64,000 bases of DNA from Xiphophorus maculatus (GCF_002775205.1 NC_036451.1:186001-250000), one strand, 5' to 3'. Counted from the first letter of the stretch, positions 10,569 through 20,649 are shown. The notes: generated from the letters alone by a model not told the origin. Numbers and translations: made by a program.

Positions 10569-13500
10569 TTAGTTAGTTTCCTGCTGGGTTGACTGATTGG
10601 CTGGACGTCCCTCAATGTGACACAAGAATGGTCGCCATACTTTGTAAAATTTGTCCACAGAGCCCTGCCCAGCATATCTCTGCTGTTCAACTTTGAGATT
10701 TGAAAGCAAGTCCTTAATCCATTGTTTATAGGAGGGGGGTGCCTCTTTTTTCCATGATAGAAGTATGAGTCGACGAGCAACCAATGTGGAAAAGGCTACA
10801 GCTGAAGCTTGTCGGGTGGACACACAACATGTCCGAGGGACAACCCCAAATATTGCAGAAAGAGGATTCGGCGGAATATTAATATTCCAAGATTTCGACA
10901 GGGTCTTAAAGATAGTTCTCCAGAAGGTCTGCAGTTTTTGGCATTCCCAAAACATATGACCAAGAGTGCCTTTCTCGCTTTTACATCTTGGGCACGCTTC
11001 ATTCAATCCTGGAAACAACTTTGCGAGTTTACTATTTGACAAATGAAGTCTATGAACCACCTTAAATTGTATTAAACCATGTCTGATACATATTGATGAA
11101 TCATGAATAAGCCTTGTTGCCTGCTGCCACTCCACCTCAGTTATTCTCAATCTCAACTCCAGCTGCCACTGTTCTTTAATTTTGTCTAATGAGGGTGCAG
11201 CCGCTGTATGAATTAATGCGTATACCTTCGATGTGGCCCCTCTCTTCTTGGGGTCCACCTCCAGGCACCCATCAATCCAATTGGAGTCTGGAGTTTGGAG
11301 CGTCTGTGAGAAGTGTTTTTTAACAAAACTTCGCAACTGCAGATACCTAAAAAAGTTCGAAGAAGATAGGCTAAATGAATTCTGCAGCTGTTGAAAGGAC
11401 ATAAAATGCCCATCTTTGAACAGGTCTCCCACAGTGCTTATCCCTTTATTTGCCCAGGCATGGAAAGCAGAGTCAATTAGAGAAGGTGGGAACAAGGCAT
11501 TCATTGATATAGGCGCTGCTAGGAGACCTTGTTTTCGTTTGAAATGGATCCTAAGCTGTCCCCAGATCTTAATTACCCCTAAGGTAACTGGGTTAATTGT
11601 AATTAGTCGTTTATCAAGTGGCAGTGGCGAGCAAACAACTGAGGCCAACGAACCAGATTTACAAGAGTTTTGTTCCATCAGTGACCAAATGGGCACCGCC
11701 TCATTTTCTGCTGGCTTAAACCAGAAACAAAGTTTAGAGACATTAGCAGCCCAATAAAAGTGCATATAATTCGGCATGGCCAGTCCTCCCTCCTCCCGTC
11801 GCCTCTCCAAAAACTCTTTTCTGATACGAGGAATCTTTTTATTCCAAATGTACATTGAGGTTATCTTGTCTAGCTTTTTAAAAAATGATTTAGGAATAAA
11901 TATTGGAATTGCCTGAAAAAGGAATAACAGTTTAGGCATTATAACCATTTTAACTGAATTTATCCTTCCTGCCAGAGACAGAGGGAGAGATGACCAGTGT
12001 TCCATATCCCGTTTAAACTGATTGAAGGCAGTAATAAAGTTATGTTTGAATAGATCTTTATAATTTCTGGTTATATTCACTCCTAAATACGTGAATTTGT
12101 CAGAACTCACTGTAAACGGAAGAGAGTTTTGGGGCATCTTGCTCGCTCTATCACCGACAGGAAAAACAAGGCATTTTGTTCTATTAATCAAGTATCCCGA
12201 TATCTTCCCAAATTCCTCAATGCACTTTATAACGTTAGGCATGGATTTGCATGGGTCAGCCAGAAAGAGAAGGAGGTCATCGGCATACAATGAAACAGTG
12301 TGGATTTGTCCTGCTCTACTAATTCCCATCACCCCTGGATCATTCCTGAGTGCAACAGCTAGAGGTTCTATGGCTACGTTAAATAGCAGGGGGGATAAGG
12401 GGCATCCCTGTCTCGTCCCGCGAGAAAGAGGAAAATAGTCTGACACCATATTATTTGTCCGAACTGCAGCCAGTGGAGATCTATAAACAAGTTCTATCCA
12501 CGAACGAAAACACGGCCCAAACCCAAAATGTTCAAGAGCCTTCACCAAGTAGTTATGCTCAATTCTATCAAAAGCTTTGTGAGCATCTAATGACATGATG
12601 ACCTCTGGCACAATATCTCCGCCTGGTAAATACATTATATTGAACAAACGGCGTAGATTACTATAAAGTTGTCTGCCCTTCATGAACCCAGTTTGGTCCT
12701 GGTGAATAATCTTATCTAGCACTTTCTCCAATCTGTCCGCCAGAGTCCTAGTGAGTATTTTGTAGTCACAACAGAGTAGGCTTATAGGACGGTAAGATTC
12801 GCATATGAGTGGATCTTTATCTTTTTTGAGCAGTACGGATATATTAGCCTGTGTCATTGTAGGTGGGAGAGCCTTCTTTCTAAATGCTTCTGTGTAGACG
12901 TTACATAGGTGGGGCAAAAGCTTGGCAGAGAAGCATCTGTAAAACTCGATCGGGAAGCCATCAGGGCCTGGAGATTTTCCCGTTCTCATTTTCTGAATTG
13001 CCTGGTCAATTTCTACCAGTTGTATGTCCCCTTCAATAGTAGCCCTGTCTGACTCTTGCAACGTAGGCAACCTCAAATGCTTGAAAAAGTTATGTATCAT
13101 GTTTGGATCTGGACTGACCGAAGAATATAATTCTTTATAAAATGACACAAACTGCATATTAATTTTCTTTTGGTCCGTAGTTATCTCCCCTCCCTCCTCT
13201 TTGAGAGCTGAAATGGATCTTGCTGCAGACTTTTGTTTTAGCTGATGACTTAACATCCTACCTGCTCTTTCACCGTGCTCAAAGTGTTGTTGATTCAGGT
13301 TTAGTTGCATCTCTATTGCTTTTTCATTCATAAGGAGATCAAATTCTGCTTGAAGGAGCGCTCTCTCTTCCCAGCAGATGTCTGACGCTGCGGATGCCTG
13401 ACACTGGTCGATAATTTTAAGCCTGTCACTAATTTCAGACATGCGTTGGAGCTTATTTTTTTTGTCGTTTGCGCTGTAAGAGATAATTTGCCCTCTAATG

Positions 13501-14453
13501 TATGCCTTAAATGTTTCCCACAGTGTTCCATAGCTAATGTCCGGAGAGCTGTTAATCTCAAAAAATATATCTATGTGAGTGTTAATGTAATCCACAAATT
13601 TTTGTTCTGTCAATAGTCTGGCATTAAACCTCCAGATTTTTCGAGGTGTTATGTGGCCAGTAAAATGCATTTTCATTATAACAGGACTGTGGTCTGAAAT
13701 GACTATGGCTTCATAATCAACTGAAGCCACCATATGCATGAGTTTCTGGTCCAATAAGAAGTAGTCGATTCTTGAATAGGACTTGTGTGGGGGGGAGAAA
13801 AATGAGAACTTTTTCAAGGTTGGATTTTTGACTCTCCAAGGATCAGCAACGCCGTACGTCCGCATGAATAAGTTGATGCAATGAGCTGCTTTGTTGCTCA
13901 ATTGGCCAGTCCTCTGTATCAGATTTGATCGGTCAATAGAAGAGTCCAGAACACAATTAAAATCCCCGCCTATGATTATATTGTGCGAGTCCAAGCATGG
14001 GAGGAGCGAAAACAAGTTTTTGAAGAATTGCATATCATCCCAATTTGGAGCATAAATATTAGCAAGAACAACAGGAATATTGAATAGATTACCTTGTGCA
14101 ATAATGAAGCGACCATCCCTATCTCTGATGACGGAAGTTTCCTCAAAAGAGACATCCCTGTGTATAAGGATAGCTACCCCCCGGCCTCTAGCATTAAAGT
14201 TAGAATGATATATCTGGGTGAAACCTCCTCTCTTAAGCCTGTTATGTTCTTTGTTTAACAGATGTGTTTCTTGCAAATATGCTATCTTGGTCTTCAACTT
14301 ATCAAGGTGTATAAATACTTTGTTTCTTTTAATTATATTATTGAGACCCCTCACATTCCAGCTAACCCATGCCACTCCTGGTTCAAACCTATTGCAAACA
14401 CTCATAACTCTTTGAATTGATAGAGTTGTAAAGCCATCTTGTTTGTTTGTCAA
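10569..14453 (-). CDS. L1-type ORF2 protein: endonuclease and reverse transcriptase
   Basis: 1,294 codons, uninterrupted. The N-terminal ~240 residues form an AP-type endonuclease: SWNVRGLNN, the catalytic Glu in LQETHL, GGDFNCVLD, RIDYFLLDQ and the terminal SDHSPV are all present. The reverse transcriptase follows at roughly residues 470-800, with KSPGPDGFP, SYRPISLL, the first Asp in MSLDAHKAFDRIE, RGTRQGCPLSPLLFN and the intact YADD box in SLYADDLLLF. Near the C terminus CPRCKSEKGTLGHMFWECQ is the Cys/His motif usual for L1/Tx1 ORF2. The enzyme would nick target DNA and reverse-transcribe its own RNA there. All key residues appear intact. It may be preceded by a leaderless restart after ORF1, as in other L1 elements; this is inference. 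Confidence 0.93.
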   Translation of the reverse strand: MTNKQDGFTTLSIQRVMSVCNRFEPGVAWVSWNVRGLNNIIKRNKVFIHLDKLKTKIAYLQETHLLNKEHNRLKRGGFTQIYHSNFNARGRGVAILIHRDVSFEETSVIRDRDGRFIIAQGNLFNIPVVLANIYAPNWDDMQFFKNLFSLLPCLDSHNIIIGGDFNCVLDSSIDRSNLIQRTGQLSNKAAHCINLFMRTYGVADPWRVKNPTLKKFSFFSPPHKSYSRIDYFLLDQKLMHMVASVDYEAIVISDHSPVIMKMHFTGHITPRKIWRFNARLLTEQKFVDYINTHIDIFFEINSSPDISYGTLWETFKAYIRGQIISYSANDKKNKLQRMSEISDRLKIIDQCQASAASDICWEERALLQAEFDLLMNEKAIEMQLNLNQQHFEHGERAGRMLSHQLKQKSAARSISALKEEGGEITTDQKKINMQFVSFYKELYSSVSPDPNMIHNFFKHLRLPTLQESDRATIEGDIQLVEIDQAIQKMRTGKSPGPDGFPIEFYRCFSAKLLPHLCNVYTEAFRKKALPPTMTQANISVLLKKDKDPLICESYRPISLLCCDYKILTRTLADRLEKVLDKIIHQDQTGFMKGRQLYSNLRRLFNIMYLPGGDIVPEVIMSLDAHKAFDRIEHNYLVKALEHFGFGPCFRSWIELVYRSPLAAVRTNNMVSDYFPLSRGTRQGCPLSPLLFNVAIEPLAVALRNDPGVMGISRAGQIHTVSLYADDLLLFLADPCKSMPNVIKCIEEFGKISGYLINRTKCLVFPVGDRASKMPQNSLPFTVSSDKFTYLGVNITRNYKDLFKHNFITAFNQFKRDMEHWSSLPLSLAGRINSVKMVIMPKLLFLFQAIPIFIPKSFFKKLDKITSMYIWNKKIPRIRKEFLERRREEGGLAMPNYMHFYWAANVSKLCFWFKPAENEAVPIWSLMEQNSCKSGSLASVVCSPLPLDKRLITINPVTLGVIKIWGQLRIHFKRKQGLLAAPISMNALFPPSLIDSAFHAWANKGISTVGDLFKDGHFMSFQQLQNSFSLSSSNFFRYLQLRSFVKKHFSQTLQTPDSNWIDGCLEVDPKKRGATSKVYALIHTAAAPSLDKIKEQWQLELRLRITEVEWQQATRLIHDSSICIRHGLIQFKVVHRLHLSNSKLAKLFPGLNEACPRCKSEKGTLGHMFWECQKLQTFWRTIFKTLSKSWNINIPPNPLSAIFGVVPRTCCVSTRQASAVAFSTLVARRLILLSWKKEAPPSYKQWIKDLLSNLKVEQQRYAGQGSVDKFYKVWRPFLCHIEGRPANQSTQQETN

Positions 14454-14842
14454 ATCTCAGCTCAGTGTCCCACGCAACAAAAGCAGTCAACCATATAAAA
14501 CAGAGTAAATACACAGAATATAATAAAGGATGTGTGGAATTAAACAAACCAAAGAACACAGTCACAAACCTCAAACTCCATAACTCTTGGAACACAAAAA
14601 CTGACGTATTCATGACCCCTCTCCCGCAGATCCAAAATAAAACATTAAATCTCAAGAACAGGAAGGGGGGGAAGGGAGCTCCGTGTGAGCTTCCCACCGG
14701 GTCCCGGTATTTACAGTTTCTACACCCGTAAGTGTATCCGCTTACCATGACAGCCTGGACCCGACTGGACCCCCATTGATTGAAAGAAAGAACAAAACCC
14801 CTCAACTGTGCAGCGGTCATGCTCGTCCGACCCGGGCGGTAC

Positions 14843-15664
14843 TCATTTCCCCGAAGAGAGCTTTGTGGATATGAACTCTTTTGCTTTTAAAGGGTCTTTG
14901 AAGCGATGCTCTTCACCCTCCGGGGTGGTGATCCTGAGCGTAGCCGGAAAAAGAAGGCCATACCGGACACGCTCAAGACCCCGCAGGAGAGACCTGACCT
15001 CGTTAAAAGCTGCACGTTGTTTACTGACAGCCATAGTATAATCAGGGAGAACCAAGATCTTGTCGCCGTCCTTGGTGGTAAGTTGTTTACTCCCTGTTGC
15101 TTTCCTCAAAATAGCCTCCCTCTCGTTGAAGTAGTGGCATTTGATCACGATGGCTCGCGGAGGCGCGTCTCCGCTGACTGGTTTACCGCGCAGAGTGCGG
15201 TGTGCCCGGTCCAGGAGTGGAGTCGAAGCAAGCTGTAATGTCTCCTTCAGAAGTTCAGCCACAAAGCCAGACATAAGCTTCCCCTCTTCACGCCCCTCTT
15301 TTACACCCACGATACGCAGATTGCATCGACGGGACCTGGCCTCCAGGTCCTCGCAGCGAATTTTCAGGGTTGCTAGCTCTTGTTTCATGGCCGATATGTC
15401 TACCTCCATAGCATGGATCGAATCCGAGTGGGTCGCAGTAGCAGTCTCAAGTTCCGCAACGCGGCCCATGGTGTCATCAATTTTGGATTCTATCTTTCCC
15501 AGTGAACATTGTAATTCTTGAAGTTTATCTGTGTGAACCTTAGCCGTAGTTGTTAGCGTGGCCATCAGTTCACCGCGCAGTCCACCAATAGCAGTTAGCA
15601 CTTCGTCATGGCCGCTAGCATTAGCTTCTTGGGGTTCGATTTGGGGATTACGATGTTTGGGCAT
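14843..15664 (-). CDS. L1-type ORF1 protein (RNA-binding, coiled coil)
   Basis: 273 codons beginning MPKHRNPQIEPQEANASG. Residues about 40-110 look like a coiled coil (heptad-rich stretch through KIESKIDDTMGRVAELETA and MKQELATLKIRCEDLEARSR). It leads into RRCNLRIVGVKEGREEG, the start of the RRM-like domain, and then RAIVIKCHYFNEREAIL in the C-terminal domain. This order matches L1 ORF1p, a trimeric nucleic-acid chaperone that coats the element RNA. There is no zinc knuckle. The start is the first ATG after about 160 bp of leader; the stop precedes ORF2 by 389 bp. The frame is open throughout. Confidence 0.9.
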   Translation of the reverse strand: MPKHRNPQIEPQEANASGHDEVLTAIGGLRGELMATLTTTAKVHTDKLQELQCSLGKIESKIDDTMGRVAELETATATHSDSIHAMEVDISAMKQELATLKIRCEDLEARSRRCNLRIVGVKEGREEGKLMSGFVAELLKETLQLASTPLLDRAHRTLRGKPVSGDAPPRAIVIKCHYFNEREAILRKATGSKQLTTKDGDKILVLPDYTMAVSKQRAAFNEVRSLLRGLERVRYGLLFPATLRITTPEGEEHRFKDPLKAKEFISTKLSSGK

Positions 15665-15841
15665 TTTGCTGGTGTATGCCTACCTTTTTGCTCCCTTAAG
15701 AAGTAATGTTCTTAGTCTGATGCAAGACCAGCGCTGAAATTGAGTTAATTTGTGCCAAAATTGAGGGTCCAGTCGGAGCTCAGATCAACGTGTCCTCACA
15801 TGGCTCTGCTCAAACCGGAAATCCGACTGGTTAAAAATCTT

Positions 15842-16348
15842 TGTGAAGATTCCAGCCAGTTGGTCTGCACAGTCTTTAAGCACCCGTCCCAACACACCGT
15901 CAGGTCCCGCAGCCTTCCTTGGGTTCACCTTCCTCATCACCTGCCTCACCTCACTCTCCTCTACTGTGAGAGCAGAGCTGCTGTGGACAGGCAGCTGTGA
16001 TGGATGTAGGTGTCGCCTCAAAGCGGGCAAAGAAGATATTCATCTCCTCTGCCAGGGAAGTGGTTCCCTCCGTGCATGGCTGGTTGCTGGATCTGTAGCT
16101 TGTAATGTGCTGGACATCCTGCCACACCTGCCTGGTGTTGTTGCTCCTGAGCTGCTACTCTATTCTCCCTCTGTATGATGCCTTAGCTTGGCAGATGCCT
16201 CTTCTCAGGTTGGCTCTGGCAGAACTGTAGAGTGCTTTGTCCCCAGACCTGAAAGCAGCGTTCCTGGCTTTCAAGAGGCCCTGGACCTCCTTAGTCATCC
16301 AGGGTTTCCTATTCGGATAGATCCTGATGAGTCTGTTCCTGGTGGTTG
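15842..16348 (-). pseudogene. L2-like LINE, upstream coding piece
   Basis: The minus-strand frame 16348-16155 reads RNRLIRIYPNRKPWMTKEVQ, then LKARNAAFRSGDKALYSSAR. After a frame change, 16030-15842 reads EVRQVMRKVNPRKAAGPDGV and KDCADQLAGIFTKIFNQS. These are the linker and RT entry region of L2-like LINEs and align with 17085-17610 of the plus-strand copy. The 5' end at about 16348 lacks the endonuclease, so the copy was already truncated on arrival. The frame is broken at least once. Confidence 0.8.
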
Positions 16349-16547
16349 TTATAAGTACATGGAATAGATAAAAACTAGATAGAAACTGCAAGGCATATCA
16401 GGAAGCACATCAAAATTAAAGATGAAAAACAAGTGATTTAAAATTACATTGATTACCAGTTTTTTCCCCAACCTGGTCCTAAAGTCAAACTGCTCTGCAT
16501 GTTTTACATGTTCTTCTCCTTCAACATACCTCATTCAGATGTTTGCA

Positions 16548-16715
16548 ATTCAGCAAAACCCTGTTAATCAGCCATCAATTGAAATCATGTGTGCTGAAGC
16601 AGGGGAATGTCTAAAACTCCTTATCAGTTGGTGGCGGTAATGCTCACCTAAACAACCGCCAATAAATTTCAAGAAGAAGAAGGGGAATGCCTAAAACCTG
16701 CAGGGTTTGAGCATT
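16548..16715 (-). mobile_element. Degenerate MITE carrying a 64-bp retroposed insert
   Basis: Read on the minus strand, the flanks match the interior of the 203-bp MITE at 62607-62809 (CTGCAGGTTTTAGGCATTCC, then CTTCAGCACACATGATT). Inside it a 64-bp segment (16618-16681) begins near GTTGGTGGCGGTAATGC and ends in AAGAAGAAGAA. It is bounded by 16-bp repeats GGGGAATG(T/C)CTAAAAC at 16602-16617 and 16682-16697, with one mismatch. This looks like a tiny 5'-truncated retroposon with its target duplication. Confidence 0.55.
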
Positions 16716-16884
16716 GTTGGCATTTCAATCATTAGAATTCAACCACAAAACAACATTGATTTAATGACATCTATTTAACATGCGTTAGTTGGCTAGAATT
16801 GGATGATTATTTGATGTAATGTAATGAAATGGCAGTACTAGCTACTGTTGCGGCTTCATGTTAGAAACTTAGCTGAGCAAGTTA

Positions 16885-16958
16885 ACATTGCATGTTTGCA
16901 TGTTCTCCCAGAGCATGCATGGGTTCTGTCTGGATACTCTGGCTTCCTCCCATATTCC
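16885..16958 (+). repeat. Short dispersed fish repeat, left half
   Basis: TGCATGTTCTCCCAGAGCAT followed by GGATACTCTGGCTTCCTCC belongs to a dispersed repeat that I recognise as common in fish genomes. Its continuation is found 2.1 kb downstream at 19104, so the LINE at 16959-19103 split it. The imperfect ATATTCC (16952-16958) and ATATTTC (19104-19110) are the likely target duplication. Confidence 0.55.
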
Positions 16959-18874
16959 TCCCAGCAGCTGCAGGACTGTTTCAGCAGCTGCAGGACTGTT
17001 TCGACAGGACAAACTGGGATGTTTTTGAACATCAGGACCTGGAGGTTTTTACGGACAGTGTACTGTGCTATATCAAGAACTGTATTGACACTGTAGCTGT
17101 GGATAAACGCATCCGGGTCTTCCCAAACCAGAAGCCCTGGATGACTCAGGAGGTCCAGCGACTGCTAAAGACCAGGAATACCGCCTTCAGGTCTGGGGAC
17201 AGGACCGTCTACAGTACAGCCCGAGCTAACTTGAAGAGTGGCATCAGAATGGCTAAGTCTGACTACAGGAGGAGGATAGAGGGCTACCTTGACAGCAACA
17301 ACAGCAGGCAGGTGTGGCAGGGAATCCAGCATCTCACCAACTACAGGACCAACCTCGCAGCTGCGGAAGGCGACGCCACGCTGGCAGAGGAGCTGAACCT
17401 CTTCTTTGCCCACTTTGAGGTGAAGCCAACAGAGGCAGCCACACTACACCAAGTGACCCACAACACCACACCCCTCGTTGTAGAGGAACACGAGGTGAGG
17501 CGCACACTGCGGGCTGTCAACCCAAGGAAGGCTGCTGGACCTGATGGCGTCCCTGGACGTGTCTTGAAAGTCTGCGCTGATCAGCTGGCTGGAGTCTTCA
17601 CCAGGATCTTCAACCAGTCCCTAGCCCTGTCTACAGTCCCATCCTGCCTGAAATCTTCCACCATAGTCCCCATACCCAAGAAACCTCACATCTCCTGCCT
17701 CAACGACTACCGGCCAGTGGCACTAACCCCTGTGGTGACGAAGTGTTTTGAAAAACTGGTCCGGGGTCACATCACAGCACTTCTCCCTCCTGGCTTTGAC
17801 CACCACCAGTTCGCCTACAGAGCCAACAGATCCACAGAGGACGCTGTGATCACGGCCCTCCATGCTGCTCTGTCACATCTGGAGCAGCAGGGGAGCTATG
17901 TGTGGATGCTCTTTGTAGACTACAGCTCTGCTTTTAATACCATCCTCCCTCACAGACTGGTGGACAAATTGGGGGACCTGGGCCTCCCTCACTCCACCTG
18001 CATGTGGATTCTGAGCTTACTGACCAACCGACAGCAGAGATTTAGGGTGGGAAAACATACATCCACTGCCCTCAGCCTTAGTACTGGCTCTCCACAGGGC
18101 TGTGTGCTGAGCCCCCTGCTCTATTGTCTGTACACATACGACTGCACCTCTGCCCACCACAGCAACACCATCATCAAGTTTGCTGATGACACCACAGTGG
18201 TGGGGCTCATCTCAGGAGGCGACGAGTCCGCCTACAGGGGTGAGGTGGAGCAGCTGGTGGTGTGGTGTAGGGAGAACAATCTGCTCCTCAACAACTCAAA
18301 GACAAAATAACTCATAATAGATTACAGGAGGAATAAAACGGACATTACACCACTAACCATTAGGGGAAAATGTGTGGAGAGGGTAGCTGATTTCCGTTTC
18401 CTGGGGGTCCACATTGAGCAGGGCCTCACATGGAACATGAACACCTTCGAGCTGATAAAAAAGGCCCAGCAAAGACTGAACTTCCTGAGGGTTCTCAGGA
18501 GGAACAACATCAAGGAGAAGCTGCTGGTGTCCTTCTACAAGTGCTCCATAGAGAGCATACTGACCTACTGTATCTGCGTATGGTATAACAGCAGCACTAC
18601 GGCTCAAAGGAAAGCTCTCCAAAGGGTTGTGAATACAGCCCAAAAAATCATTAGCTGCCCTCTCCCCTCACTGGAGGACCTGCACAGCGACCGCTGTCTA
18701 AGAAAAGCACAACACATCACAAAGGACACTTCTCACCCCGGACCTTCTCTGTTCACACTGCTGCCTTCAGGCAGAAGATACAGAGCAACCAGAACAAGAA
18801 CCAACCGTCTCAGAGACAGTTTCTACCCGATAGCAATAACAAAACTAAATGCAATCAAAAACAACCATTAATCA
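16959..18874 (+). pseudogene. L2-like reverse transcriptase with a single nonsense codon
   Basis: The frame runs open from upstream of the element to 18307 and then, after TAA at 18308-18310, continues in the same frame to a stop at 18872-18874. Recognisable blocks are [90 protein letters not shown], the intact FADDTTVVG box, LLLNNSKTK then the stop, and SHPGPSLFTLLPSGRRYR. The sister copy has Glu (KTKEL) at the stop position, so one G-to-T change explains the nonsense codon. The endonuclease is missing. It is not an active element, but decay is slight. Confidence 0.85.
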
Positions 18875-19103
18875 TCATAAATGATGTATGTGAGAATATG
18901 GCTGTTCTTATTTATTGGTTTTTGGGGTTTTTTGTTTATTTTTTTTTATTATTTTTTTTGCCAGTTGTTTGTTGATTCTTGCGTTGTGTGTGAATTGTGA
19001 AACAGTTATTTTTTGTTTTTGGGCATGTGCACTGACTGATGGCACCTTTTGAATTTCGTTGTCCTTGTGACAATGACAATAAAGATTTATCTTATCTTAT
19101 CTT
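16959..19103 (+). mobile_element. L2/CR1-like LINE, 5'-truncated, plus strand
   Basis: A 2.1-kb 3' part of the same LINE family as at 7711-16355. It carries the linker and RT, a C-terminal region, a 200-bp 3' UTR with GACAATGACAATAAAG, and an ATCTT-repeat tail. Near the 5' boundary a 20-bp unit (AGCAGCTGCAGGACTGTTTC) is tandemly duplicated (16963-17002). The reading frame is open except for one in-frame stop at 18308. Confidence 0.88.
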
Positions 19104-19335
19104 ATATTTCAAAAATGTGCATGTTAGTTTCATCTGTCTCTCTAACTTGCATGGCTGGTTAACTGATTACTCTAAATCGACCTTAGGTATGAGTGTGTAA
19201 ATGGTTGTTTGCCCTATTTATCTCTTTCTGGCAACCTGTCCACAGTGCCCTTCACATCTGACTCGGTGACAATTGGAGATAGGCACCAGCTCACCCACCT
19301 GACCATACACCTGTGGGATTGATGATGAATGAAAG
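19104..19335 (+). repeat. Short dispersed fish repeat, right half
   Basis: TAAATCGACCTTAGGTATGA, GGCAACCTGTCCACAGTGCC and GGAGATAGGCACCAGCTCAC follow in the order known for the repeat whose first half lies at 16885-16958. The interval between the two halves is exactly the inserted LINE. Confidence 0.55.
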
Positions 19336-20640
19336 GATTGATAACAATTGAAGAGTCTGGTGTTTTTAGTGGTTTGCAGTAGTATCCTGGTAGTAAAGTA
19401 ACTATAGCTGCCAAGGTCCTGGCAATATATTTCTGACTGCTGCCAGTAAGTCACCATTTAATTACAGGGAGTTGGATAACAGTCTTATAGCTGACTGCTT
19501 GAGGTCTAAGGATCAGAACAGCCACAGCCCAATGCAGCTAAGGTCAGGATTCCTCCTTAAATGTCACACTACTGTTTAAGGATTCCCTAAAGCGGCCAAT
19601 ATTTTTCATGGTGACATTGCTCTTCATTGTTATTTTCAGTACTGCTCTCATGGTGCATGCTGGTCTGGGACAGGAGTGAAACTTATTGTGGGTTCAGAAA
19701 TTTGAAACAGCATGCCACCCACTGAACACACACATACAAATGTTATAATTAGTGGTCCAATGTATCAACTATAGGCTCCCACCCACTCACCTAATTAGAC
19801 AATTAACCTCTAAAATGAGTAAACATTCTGCCAATCAGGACCAAACATGGCAGTGTTTGTTCAGAACATACACAGGATATAAAGAGGGAAAATTAAAGGT
19901 CAAAAATAATCTTCTGTTTGCATGTGTGTGTGCATGTGTCTAGAAATACACAAACCACAAACTTCTTAAACTTCTTTCAGTCAAACATGGTGTATTTCTC
20001 AATTTAGTCTATAGCTGCCAAGTCAGCTAACCTAATAAACTCTTGTCCCAAATGTGTCTGTTTATGAACAAATGCATATATTTTTAGCAAAAATAATCTC
20101 TTCATTGAGTTCCAGTCAGACCGTAAACCACATCATAGCACTGAGATGGCATCAGTAAATGTTTTGACTAATTTACAACTGAACACCAACAATCTAGAAC
20201 TTATGTCTTGGTAAAAAAAAAAAAAAAGATACTCAGTTAGTGCTCCGATGCTATGCAGGAGATGTGTTACCTCTGTGTCCACAGAGAAAAATCATGACAG
20301 TTTTGTCCAATCACTCACAAGAATCTGGATGACGTCATACATCACTTGAATTCAACCACTTACTACCTTCACAGCCTGTCAAATATTTATTTGTTTAAGT
20401 CTTACACATAGAATGGCATTAGAACCTTTAGACATTGTACATATGTCAATGCTTTTAGGTATCTTTCATCAATGACTAAAAATAACAGTGATTAAGCTAC
20501 TTTAAAAGAAGAATACTCTAGACAAGTCACTCATGAACAGCCTGTATGAAACCTACTCTTAGTAAAATTATAGAAAAAGTTGTTTTTCATCACAACACAG
20601 AGACAGCTGTGGCAACACAGAGACATCCGCTTTAGAATGA
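19336..20640. other. Intergenic DNA, nothing recognised
   Basis: AT-rich sequence with short random ORFs and a poly-A run near 20213-20227. No exon, transposon end or RNA gene could be supported. Confidence 0.4.
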
Positions 20641-20649
20641 ACTTTTCAT

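Larger units (their letters stand above)
10454..15824 (-). mobile_element. Near-complete L1-type LINE with ORF1 and ORF2
   Basis: A 5.37-kb minus-strand element lies between exact 17-bp duplications GACTGGTTAAAAATCTT at 10437-10453 and 15825-15841, both part of the older L2-like LINE. From 5' to 3' it has about 160 bp of 5' UTR, ORF1 (15664-14843), a 389-bp spacer, ORF2 (14453-10569) and a short 3' UTR. The 3' UTR has a run of about 30 T (A on the plus strand, near 10525-10557) and an AATAAAAATATT end. Both ORFs are open over their full length and the target duplication is exact, which points to a recent insertion. The clade (L1 proper or the related Tx1 group) cannot be settled by eye. Confidence 0.93.
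7711..16355 (-). mobile_element. L2/CR1-like LINE, split by an L1 and a hAT insertion
   Basis: One minus-strand LINE can be reassembled in order from three pieces: 16348-15842 (KPWMTKEVQGLLKARNAAF and RKAAGPDGV), 10436-9879 ([33 protein letters not shown], ending at the FA of the FADD box) and 8651-7715 (DD of the FADD box through to the C terminus at 7981). The 3' end has GACAATGACAAATAAATCTT and ten ATCTT pentamers (7715-7764). TTATAAG occurs at 7711-7717 and 16349-16355 and is a plausible 7-bp target duplication. The 5' end is truncated, with no endonuclease domain. Frame breaks are few, so the copy is not very old, but both insertions disrupt it. The 16900-19100 copy has the same layout. 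Confidence 0.85.

Noticed and set aside
11416..12438. Plus-strand ORFs of 113 and 115 codons
   Set aside because: They lie antisense to the intact L1 ORF2 and show no motif; they are shadows of that coding sequence.
14906..15521. Plus-strand ORFs of 110 and 126 codons
   Set aside because: Antisense to L1 ORF1, with composition explained by the opposite frame.
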